From NCBI GenBank assembly GCA_027577595.1, contig JANBRJ010000006.1, positions 1 through 64,000 of the forward strand: a stretch of DNA of 64,000 nucleotides. Reading direction: 5' to 3'. The first letter of the stretch is position 1. The number at the start of each line of letters is the position of its first letter. A program made the position numbers and the translations under genes. This document shows, one piece after another, positions 11,201 to 19,352 of the stretch. This DNA comes from Coemansia sp. RSA 487. Lineage: Eukaryota > Kickxellomycota > Kickxellomycetes > Kickxellales > Kickxellaceae. Under the pieces are notes generated by a model. It was not told the origin of the DNA. It did no database searches and saw only the letters and a program-made list of their open reading frames with translations.

Positions 11201-12171
11201 TCTGGGCTTCCAGCCACCTGCATAATTGGTCCACTTGTGCAGCTCGTCACTGAACTTTGGCGCCTTCCCAGACAGCGCCGTGCGTACGTTGCCCATGGGC
11301 GCTTGGGTGAGGAGCTCGCGCATCTGATGCGTCTTTGCGTACTTTTCAGCCATATTGCTCTTGGAATCGCGCGCAAACACGTCAACGCCTTCGGTGATTG
11401 TCCACTTGGCCAATTCAAGCATGTCGTGCTGCACAGCAAGATGCAGCAGCGTACCACCGGTGTCCGAGTCGCGGGCAGCCAGATTGATCCGGGACGCCTC
11501 AGGGGAATTGGCCAGCAAAACACCGACTGCATGGGTGTCGCCGGCCCGCACAAGCCCAAAGAGCCTAAAGGTTGCCTCGTAGATCAGCTCCGACCTATGG
11601 TCCTGGATCACCACAGCCACATCAGGCTCCACTGCATACGCCAGAGGGTCGTGGCCCTGCACATCCAAGAGCATGTCGTCCGCCCCGTGCCTGAGCAGCA
11701 TCTTCACCACATCCTTACGTGACGCCTTGGCTGCCAAATGCAGCGCCGTCATTCCTTGCCCGTCTGGCGCATTAATGGGCACCACCGGGTCTTTGTGCTC
11801 TAGGATCGCCGATATCACGTCCTTCCGTGGACACTGCACCGCAAAGTGCAGCGGCGTGTACGACGACATAAGCTGCTCCTTACTGTCGCCGTCTGTGGTG
11901 CTTTCTTTGCTCACCTGCGTGTTGTACTCGGCCATCCATGGCGGAATTATCGCCCGCACACGCTCAATGTCGCCCTTTGTAAATATCTCCAGCGCATCGA
12001 GATACTGAACACCTACGAAGCACCGGCTTTGTGGTATATTATTTAGACAACGTCGGAACCAGAGTGCCGCTAGTTAGTAGTTGAATTCACCTAGCAAAAA
12101 TGAGATTGTTTCGCCAAGGGTGGAATGTATATGAAACATTGGTCCTGTGGCTTCTTACCTTGCGCAGCCAT
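8243..12171 (-). CDS. OSH1: Oxysterol-binding protein, Osh1-like (ankyrin-PH-ORD)
   Basis: Two exons: 12171-12159 (13 nt, encoding MAAQ plus one base) and 12012-8243, joined in phase 1 across a 146-nt GTAAGA...TAG intron. The spliced protein begins MAAQGVQYLDALEIFTKGD and has 1260 residues. Without the intron the long ORF has no ATG at its N-terminal end. Domain order: ankyrin repeats (to about 230), a PH domain starting near HKWTNYAGGWKPRWFELED, low-complexity and coiled linker, an acidic tract followed by EFFDA (a FFAT motif for binding VAP in the ER), then the sterol/phosphoinositide ORD with the signature EQVEHHPPISACW. This architecture is that of Osh1/Osh2, which exchange sterol and PI4P at ER contact sites with the nucleus/vacuole or Golgi. 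It is convergent with TAD3. Confidence 0.92.
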
Positions 12172-12784
12172 CGTGCTGAATAAAACTACTGTATAAGATT
12201 AAAAGTAGCAGAAAAACAAGCGTGGTTTACTCAGAATATGTAAAAGAGATGGCAAATGCAAAAAAAAGGAAGAAAATAGAATAAGAAAGAGAACCCTTGA
12301 AACAGACGCAAAGATACTTTTGAGTAAAGCAGTAAACCCAGGCTCTGAGAAACATCAGGTGTAGTGGGATGCATGACGTTTCCGTAACATGACATGGTTG
12401 TGTGCTTTGTGGGCAAAATTGCACATGTCGTGCCTTTCACAGTATGTTATTTTTTCCCCACAAAAGTTGCGGAAAGACTTGTGTAACTATATCTAATGTC
12501 CGTTGCTTGTTCTGTGTGGAACGATACAGAAAACCAGTATAGGAACTGTCAACACGCAAAAAGCTCGGCAAAGAATCAGCCTATAACCGCTCTCTTTTCT
12601 TCATAAAACACGTCCGCATGTAGGCGAGAACTAAAAAAAACACAAGCAAAAAAGTCTCTTGCTTTTGCTGGTGCTGTTTATTTTATGTCCAAGCGAGAAA
12701 ATAAACCAAACATCCCTTAAAAAGCGAAAAGAAAGAAAGAAACGGAAAAAACAACAGCTGGGCAAATATGGAGTGAAAATGGAT
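12172..12784. other. Intergenic, 5' of OSH1-like and 3' of CYT1
   Basis: About 600 AT-rich bases. They serve as promoter of the OSH1-like gene on the right side of its start and as 3' flank of CYT1. I see no ORF or RNA gene here that can be supported. Confidence 0.5.
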
Positions 12785-13995
12785 CTAGTTCTTTGGAGAC
12801 AAAGGCTTGTTCCAGTTCTTTGGCGGGTTGAAGACGAGCTTGCGGGTCTTCAGCGCTTGCCATCTGTTCCTCTTGATCCACAGAGCAATAGCCGTCAGTG
12901 TCGAGAATAGAAGCAGCGCCTTGAGACCGATCTTCTTGCGGTCGTCAAGCTCGGGCTCGGCTGCCCAGTTCAGGAAAGTAACGACATCCTTGGTGATCTG
13001 CGACGCCGTGTTGGGCGTGCCATCATCAAACTCGACGACCCCGTCAAAGATGTTCTGCGCCATCGCAATTGCGCCTCCGGGGAAGTACGGGTTGTAGTTG
13101 AGTCCCTCGCGGACCTCGACACCTGCCGGCGGGTCGCAGTACCCGGTCAGCAGCGAGTAGATGTAATCGACGCCGCCATGGCGCGCCTTGGTGATCAGCG
13201 ACAGATCCGGCGGCAGAGCACCCGCGTTTGCCGCACGTGCTGCCTCCTCGTTCGCATATGGAGGTGGGATCGGGTCCGTCAGCTTTCCGGGGCGCTGGAA
13301 CATATCACCCTTGTCATCAGGTCCATCAGTGTACTCAAACTCAGCTGCCATGTCGCGTACCTCCTCCTCAGTGAACGCAACTCCTACCAGGTTACGCCAG
13401 TAGACCAGGTCCATCGAGTGGCATGCAGAGCACACCTCCTTAAACACGTGGAATCCACGGCGGATGCTTGCGTGGTCAAATGTTCCAAGCAGCTTCTTTT
13501 GCGGGAATGGGTGATCTGCCGGGTGCAGCCCATCAGCTTCCATGTTGGCATGCGCCGCGTTCTTGTCCAGGTAGTACAACCCAACTCCCGAACCAACTGC
13601 GGTAGCAACCGAGATGCCAATCAGGGAATTGTAGGTTGGCGCCTATGTAAATGCATCAAAGGGTGGCCGATATTAGATTTCTGTTTATACACCATCTTTG
13701 CCTCGACAAGCCTCTTCTTGCTAGCAGTTATATGAGCAAAGTATATATATCTTTACAAAACTTACCTTGGTATTTCCAGCTTGGATAGACGAGAAGCGCT
13801 ATTTTCGTATATGCCGTGCACAGGCGTTTCAATAAGATACAGATTCATTGGCAAATGGAAACAAAACTGGTGCAATTAATATCTCGATTCAGGTTTATAT
13901 TCCAATTCAAATCAGACTTTCTTGCTTATATACGTTACCTTGGCTGTGCCTCTGGAGGCCTGCTTAAGAGCATGGAAGGTGGTGCGCGAGAACAT
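12785..13995 (-). CDS. CYT1: Cytochrome c1, mitochondrial complex III
   Basis: Three exons: 13995-13939 (57 nt), 13798-13766 (33 nt) and 13642-12785, all joined in phase 0 with GTAAC/GTAAG donors and TAG acceptors; 315 residues. Exons 1 and 2 encode a positively charged mitochondrial presequence (MFSRTTFHALKQASRGTAK then RFSSIQAGNTK). Exon 3 encodes a hydrophobic sorting segment and the mature protein. Heme is bound through CSACH (Cys101, Cys104, His105). A C-terminal transmembrane anchor (KALLLFSTLTAIALWIKR) and basic matrix tail follow, as in all cytochrome c1. It passes electrons from the Rieske protein to cytochrome c in the inner membrane. The middle exon codes for only 11 residues. Confidence 0.95.
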
Positions 13996-14396
13996 TCTTT
14001 GCAAGATTCGTTGTAATCGGAAGACAAACTCGTCTGTGTGGTTCCTTAAATCCTCAACGTGAAAAGAATCCCCTTCGTTGGCGCTTAAGGCTTGAAAAAT
14101 AACAAAGCTATTTTCCCAAGATATGAATAGAAGAAATCCAACAAAAAAATATACTAAGAAAAAGAAGTTGCTGAATTGACGATTATTGCTGCAGCTTTTC
14201 TGCTATTTTCTGTTATTAATGGCAGGCGATAAATGTATCTTTTTTCTCGCTTATCTTTTTTTGTTTGCTAGAGATTGATCATCATTTGGGCAAGCTAATA
14301 TTTTGATAAGATATTTAGTGATCCGGTATAATCGATTACCATATATGATTAGTTATTAAGGTAAAATACACTCTTTACACACAAAGACTGATTTCA
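13996..14396. other. Intergenic, CYT1 promoter side
   Basis: 400 AT-rich bases between the CYT1 start and the 5S rRNA gene. No coding potential seen. They should contain the CYT1 promoter and upstream sequence of the 5S gene. Confidence 0.5.
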
Positions 14397-14513
14397 GATG
14401 GGGCCATACGAACGGTTACGCACTGCATCCCGTCCCGATCTGCAAAGTTAAGCCCGTTACGGCCTGGTTAGTACTATGGTAGGGGACTACATGGGAATAC
14501 CAGGTGCTCCATC
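14397..14513 (+). rRNA. 5S ribosomal RNA
   Basis: A 117-nt sequence with the conserved 5S blocks: GCATCCCGTCCCGATCTG, AAGTTAAGCCCG, GTTAGTACTATGGTAGGGGA and TGGGAATACCAGGTGCT. The ends pair as helix I: GATGGGGC at the 5' end pairs with GCTCCATC at the 3' end over 8 bp (one G-U). A run of six T follows directly, the expected RNA polymerase III terminator. It is a single dispersed copy in this window, not in an rDNA repeat, as in many fungi. The internal control region is intact, so it is probably expressed. Confidence 0.96.
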
Positions 14514-14519
14514 TTTTTT
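14514..14519 (+). terminator. RNA polymerase III terminator of the 5S gene
   Basis: Six consecutive T residues start at the base after helix I of the 5S rRNA closes, with a second longer T run a few bases downstream. Confidence 0.85.
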
Positions 14520-14852
14520 GATTTTTTTTTATAAAAAAAAACCAATCAGCCTCATAGTTGATAACACTATCTATTCCTGCATGCAAGATACTGAATTCTA
14601 CAAGGCATATTGTCCACGACTTTGTCTAAAACGGCCACAACGTATTCGCTACATACTGTGGCAAGTATTAGTATTTTTTCAATGCCATGGAGATCCAATC
14701 ACCACAGCACCAGAACCGCAGCAGCACATAAGAATGAAAAATAGCTTGCATTTACTTGTCTGTGCTGATATTAGGTGGTATGTCTCTTTTTCTCCAGAAC
14801 TTTCAACCACTTTATCCTCTTCACTATCTTGTTATTTAAAAAAAACTCAAAC
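14520..14852. other. Intergenic, promoter of BAHD copy 3
   Basis: About 330 bases between the 5S gene and the third acyltransferase. An open frame passes through the 5S gene and this region but has no recognisable protein, so I treat it as promoter and leader. Confidence 0.5.
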
Positions 14853-16289
14853 ATGGATAAATTTACAAGCACAGTAAAATCGCAGGTCTTTCCGCTGAGT
14901 TGCCTGGACAGCTACTCATCCTGCGTTACCATCCCATTGTACTACTTTTTTGAGAACAAGAACGGCGATAGCCAGTTTATGCCATCGATACTGCTAAGGG
15001 ATTCCTTCTATACAACGCTCCAAGAGTTTCCTTTCTTTACAGGCCACCTGCGCATGGATACCGGCGGGGTCGACGCATATGTCGATATTGACCGTGACAA
15101 TCTCAACATGCCCGACTACGCAGAGTACAGCAGCGACGTTTGCTTCGGCGATCTCAAGGCTGCGAATTTTAGTCCAAGCGCACTCCCTCGCGAGATATCC
15201 GAAGCAGACATATTTTCTACGGGAAACAAAGACGGCGTTGTCAAGCTCATACAAATCAAGATCGCCAGGCTTCGAAACAACAGTGGCATTGCAATACTGG
15301 CTAGCCCTGTGCACGCTCTATCTGATGCGTATGGCTTTTGTGAGTTTATGAAGCGTTGGTCGCTAGTGTGCAAGGAGGCTGCAGCTGGAGGAGTCGAGAA
15401 CACTGATCAAAATATCAGCAATAATAGCACCTTGCTGACCGATCGCAAACTCCTGTACGACAGCCTACCCAAAGAAGGACAGCCGTTGGACGAGACAACG
15501 GCTATGGTTCTCGGAAAGAAAAGTATGTTGTCGGTCCTGTTGGCGTGGTTGTCCCCCGAGAAGCGTGCAGAGTTTTTGAACACCGTTACTCCATGTGCGC
15601 TGACAGAAAACCATGTGTTCTACCTGTCAAGCGAGAAGCTGCGTGCTCTCAAAGAAACTGTTGGTACCACTGATGTTGCTTCGGGAACTCGTCTTTCAAG
15701 CAACGACATTATTACGGCAGTCCTGTCGATGGTCTCTGTGCAATCCAACCAGGTACATGACGGAGACACAGACGACGAGACCATTATTGTCAATTTCCCT
15801 GTTGACTTCCGCAAGCGCTTGGAGAACTCCAATATGGTCAACTATACGGGCAACTGTGTCGTTGCACCGCTGCTTCCGTTCCAGTACAAGGAGCTTCGCG
15901 CTGAAATAAACGACGAATCGCTTGCCACCTGTGCCGTGAAGGTAAGGCGCCTGGTTGATCTTGTCACTCCGAATTACGTTCGCCAGTCCGTTGACCTTAT
16001 TAGCAGTGAGCCAGACTGTATCATGCGGGGGGCTGCTCACTCCTCAAGCATTTCCTCTGGATTTTGTCTTTCAAACCATTCGAGGATCGATTACTATGGT
16101 GTGGACTTTGGCTACGGGAACCCCGTTTGGATTAACCCGCCTAAAGTGTACGTACCAAACTATGCCACTATACTTCCAACCAGCACATACAATGGTGGCT
16201 GTTACGTATATCTGTCGCTCTTGAAGGGTGATATGGAGAGAGCGCTTCGGCACAAGTTTTGGTGCAGTATAGCTGAGCTTGTTAACTAA
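14853..16289 (+). CDS. BAHD-type acyltransferase, copy 3
   Basis: 478 residues from the ATG at 14853, chosen because MDKFTSTVKSQ aligns with the starts of copies 1 and 2 (MDRFLASVESQ, MDQFISTLKPQ). The frame is open further upstream, but that part is hydrophobic and unalignable. The catalytic motif is HALSD (His154, Asp158), followed by Ala where copies 1 and 2 have Gly. The DFGYG motif is present near residue 430. The family transfers acyl groups from CoA thioesters to small-molecule alcohols or amines. It is much diverged from copies 1 and 2, so it is an older paralogue. It lies convergent with a DHA2-type exporter, with a small orphan ORF between them; a functional link to that exporter is possible but unproven. 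Confidence 0.87.
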   Translation: MDKFTSTVKSQVFPLSCLDSYSSCVTIPLYYFFENKNGDSQFMPSILLRDSFYTTLQEFPFFTGHLRMDTGGVDAYVDIDRDNLNMPDYAEYSSDVCFGDLKAANFSPSALPREISEADIFSTGNKDGVVKLIQIKIARLRNNSGIAILASPVHALSDAYGFCEFMKRWSLVCKEAAAGGVENTDQNISNNSTLLTDRKLLYDSLPKEGQPLDETTAMVLGKKSMLSVLLAWLSPEKRAEFLNTVTPCALTENHVFYLSSEKLRALKETVGTTDVASGTRLSSNDIITAVLSMVSVQSNQVHDGDTDDETIIVNFPVDFRKRLENSNMVNYTGNCVVAPLLPFQYKELRAEINDESLATCAVKVRRLVDLVTPNYVRQSVDLISSEPDCIMRGAAHSSSISSGFCLSNHSRIDYYGVDFGYGNPVWINPPKVYVPNYATILPTSTYNGGCYVYLSLLKGDMERALRHKFWCSIAELVN

Positions 16290-16525
16290 ACAGTGCTTAG
16301 CAATTTCTAATATACATTTACTTGCACTATCATTGACTTACTAGTGCAGAACTAAAAATAAAATAAAATTTAACAAAACGAGTATAATAGCTTGGTGTTT
16401 CTCACAAATCAATCGATCATCACCACATGTGTGCATTTTCCATGTGATGACATATGATTTACAACTTCTCAAGCATACATGCGCTGTGAAAGTTGCTTTC
16501 TGTGTACACAAATAAGTCAAGCCGA

Positions 16526-16783
16526 TCAAAAAGCTTTTATAAGCAACAGCTTGGCTTTAGCGAGTATATTTGGTGGATTGCGCGTGGTAACCAAAACATA
16601 AACTTTGTATTTATCACTATTCAATTTAACACATGTGATTCGATAGTCTTCATATTTCTTCTTATTTATCTTTTCCTTCGCTTGTTTTAATATTATATCA
16701 GAATAATCACCATTTTCGTATGTAATTTCTTTCAGTAGCTCGCCATTTGAATCATAAAATTCCACAAGTCCAGATGCACCCAT
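16526..16783 (-). CDS. Small hypothetical protein, orphan
   Basis: 85-residue ORF beginning MGASGLVEFYDSNGELLKEI, Lys/Tyr-rich, with alternating strand-like and helix-like stretches. I do not recognise the family. In favour of a real gene: an ATG start, a natural-looking composition with a Gly-X-Val-Glu-Phe start, and a position in an otherwise empty 1.2 kb gap. Against it: short length, strongly AT-rich codons unlike its neighbours, and no visible domain. The C-terminal ~20 residues look less constrained, so the true end may involve splicing. Confidence 0.35.
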   Translation of the reverse strand: MGASGLVEFYDSNGELLKEITYENGDYSDIILKQAKEKINKKKYEDYRITCVKLNSDKYKVYVLVTTRNPPNILAKAKLLLIKAF

Positions 16784-17474
16784 CTTGCTTTAATGTTGAT
16801 ATGTGTGCAAATTGCTAAATAATGATGTTGATTAATGTTACCAAGCGACAAAGGCACATCTGTTAGAATAATAAGTAGTAGTGTAGTGCCGATTCAGGGA
16901 TTTTTAATTTAGCGTTTCCTCTTCTGAAAGATTTTATATTTCTCACGTATGCTTCCAAGAAAATAGAGTAGGCCGACATTGGCCCCATTTTCCTCACATT
17001 GGCAGTCACAGGGTCGGGCACAGGGGGTGGACCTGTTCTTTTGGGGTATGGACTTTACAGTTGCTCACAAAGCAAACAATTAACAGAAAGCCGCAATTAG
17101 CCATGCTTCTTGGCCACTTCACTATTCGCATGCTAGGAGGTTGAGTGCTCGTGGTTTCTTTGCCGCGCTTTCTTTAGGTCACAAGCATACTCGTGTCATC
17201 GGCTTTTATTTCTTAATTATGATGCCCATGAACATTTATATTACCATTAGCAAAACGTGACAGCTTCATACTTTTATCTGTTTCTGAAATAAACTAAGAT
17301 CCATTCGATTGTTGCGTGGCAGCGACAACAGCATGTGGTAATCATTTGTCCATCAATACTGCAACACTGGCTAGGTTAACAAACAGACGATTTTGTTCTA
17401 GTAACAAGTTTTTATTTGTAACCCAGCCTGAAGGCGCTTTTTAACAGAAAAATGGGGAGGAGAAATATACAAAG
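16784..17474. other. Intergenic
   Basis: About 700 AT-rich bases between the orphan ORF and the 3' end of the MFS exporter. No supported feature seen. Confidence 0.5.
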
Positions 17475-19352
17475 CTAAACATGCACTTCAGCACTGTTGA
17501 CAGGCTGCAGCGGAATCTCTTCAGGACCACCAACCGGTTTCGGGTCCTTCCTTAATAGCATGGAGATGGCAAACGCCAACACAACAAATGGGAAAAGAGT
17601 CCAGAATCCCAAGCTAATAGAGCTAGCATAGGCATGTGCAATCTTTTCTCTCAGCGTATCGGGAATGTCAGAGGTATAAACGACGCTTACATCCTTACGC
17701 GCTTCGTTGATAATAGCCTGTGCCCACGCCGGCTCTCCCAGTGCGCTTTCAATGAGAAGTTTGGACAGCTTTGTGCGATAAACAGCACCGAAAATGGCAA
17801 CACCGATGACGCCACCGATGCTAAGGAAGAACTCGCACAGCGGAGTCACCAGGACGACAAACTGAGGCTCCACAGCTGCTTGCGCAGCAATTACATTAGA
17901 TACTATTACGTTACCCATTCCGGCTCCTGGAATAACAAGCAAGGCCGACAGCGCTCCTCTTGGCACCTTTCCACTTAGAAGAGCAATTAGCATGGCGCCT
18001 ACCGCCATTATTCCAGGACCTATTCGCAAAAACGTTCTGTAGCTGGTTTTTTTGGACATCATGTAGCCGCTGACAAAGGATGATAGGCCAAGGGCTACCC
18101 CAAACGGCAGCGACAGGAATCCGGCAACCATCGCATTGACACCGAAAACAGCCGAAAAGTACACAGGCAAGAAGAAGACGATCGTGAACATGGTCATGGC
18201 GCACATAAAGGTCACTGCAAATGGAACAACAAGATTCCGCACTCTAAACACCCACATTGGCACCAACGGAGCCCTGGCCACCTTTAGCTCCACTACAATG
18301 AACACGCCTAGCATGGCACCGCCAACGGCTAGACAGGATATTGTGATAGGCGAGGACCACGAAATAGTGGTTCCGCCAATGTTTAGCCCAACAATCACCA
18401 GCGAGATGCAGATGCTGACAACCACGATTCCAATGCAGTCAAGCCTCCGAATGCCTTCCTTAATTGTGGCAGCACTCACCATTTTCGGGAGGCGCAGAAT
18501 AACGGCCAAGTAGACGATTGTGACAACGCCCATGATCATGTCAGTGAAGAATGCGGCCCTCCAGCTAACCCGGTCCGCAAACAGACCTCCAATAAGCGGT
18601 CCGGCCGCATTTGCAGCGCCAAAGCAGACTTGCAGAAAGCCCAGGTACTTTCCGCGCCGCTCGATTGGAACAATGTCGGAGATGATGATAATCGAGAGAT
18701 TGAGCATACCGCCACAGGCAATACCCGAAATTCCCCGTGCCACGATGAACACAACGATGCTTGGCGCCCACGTCGAAATAACAGCACCTGCGATAAACGC
18801 AGCCAGCGAAAACATCAGCACGTTGAACCGTCCAAAGGTGTCTGCGATTCGGCCGGAGATGATGTTGAGGCACGTTGAACACAGCATAAAGACTGTCGGC
18901 ACCCATTCTACGCGATCGAGGGCCTTGAAGTCATTGGCAATACGCGTGAGTATTGTAGACGTTACCGTTTGGTCCAGCCCAGAAAGAAATATGGTGAAAA
19001 ACAGCCCAATGAATGAGAGCCGCAGCCGTAGTGGCACGCTTGGCTTGGGAGATTCGGAACCCGCATCGTAATGGTTACTGCCAATGCTAGTGTTGCGTGA
19101 GTGCTGCGGTTTGTGGTTTGCTGTCGAGAAACAACTTAAACCTCGGAAGTGCGAATGTGACTTGCCTCCCTTTATGATAAGCGACTCTGTGCTGGGAACG
19201 TAGTGTGTTTCACTGTTGTCTGAGTTTATGTCTGAAACTGGGCTGTGGGGTGTTGAGTCTATGGAGTCTCGAGAAACAAGGCCAACGGTTTGCAGAGGGT
19301 CTGGCGCATAGTTGCTGATTGTACTGTCCGAAAACGATGCTGCTCTGCGCAT
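17475..19352 (-). CDS. MFS exporter, DHA2 (14-TMS drug:H+ antiporter) type
   Basis: 625 residues with a ~110-residue hydrophilic N-terminus (Ser-rich, starting MRRAASFSDS with a PKA-like RRxxS) and about 14 membrane segments. Family motifs: LDQTVTSTILTRI in TM1 (motif D1), GRIADTFGRFNVL (motif A), and AGPLIGGLFADRVSWR (motif C, typical of antiporters). Relatives export drugs and toxins or move basic amino acids into the vacuole; sequence alone does not decide which. A TAG acceptor lies three bases before the ATG, in frame with an upstream mini-exon at 20047-19970 (MTNSNSFEKPRQKPEQKG...). The true N-terminus may therefore be 27 residues longer, though the donor would be a weak GTTGGT. The start given is the conservative choice. 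Confidence 0.9.
   Translation of the reverse strand: MRRAASFSDSTISNYAPDPLQTVGLVSRDSIDSTPHSPVSDINSDNSETHYVPSTESLIIKGGKSHSHFRGLSCFSTANHKPQHSRNTSIGSNHYDAGSESPKPSVPLRLRLSFIGLFFTIFLSGLDQTVTSTILTRIANDFKALDRVEWVPTVFMLCSTCLNIISGRIADTFGRFNVLMFSLAAFIAGAVISTWAPSIVVFIVARGISGIACGGMLNLSIIIISDIVPIERRGKYLGFLQVCFGAANAAGPLIGGLFADRVSWRAAFFTDMIMGVVTIVYLAVILRLPKMVSAATIKEGIRRLDCIGIVVVSICISLVIVGLNIGGTTISWSSPITISCLAVGGAMLGVFIVVELKVARAPLVPMWVFRVRNLVVPFAVTFMCAMTMFTIVFFLPVYFSAVFGVNAMVAGFLSLPFGVALGLSSFVSGYMMSKKTSYRTFLRIGPGIMAVGAMLIALLSGKVPRGALSALLVIPGAGMGNVIVSNVIAAQAAVEPQFVVLVTPLCEFFLSIGGVIGVAIFGAVYRTKLSKLLIESALGEPAWAQAIINEARKDVSVVYTSDIPDTLREKIAHAYASSISLGFWTLFPFVVLAFAISMLLRKDPKPVGGPEEIPLQPVNSAEVHV

Noticed and set aside
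12510-12540. U6 snRNA-like string GGAACGATACAGA
   Set aside because: Only this short match; the rest of U6 (GTGCTCGCTTCGG start, ACAGAGAAGATTAGC) is missing.
14775-14852. Upstream extension of BAHD copy 3
   Set aside because: The 26 extra residues are hydrophobic and do not align with copies 1, 2 or 4. MDKF at 14853 matches the paralogues' starts.
14476-14877. 133-codon ORF starting in the 5S gene
   Set aside because: It starts inside the 5S rRNA, crosses its terminator and overlaps the start of BAHD copy 3; no recognisable protein.
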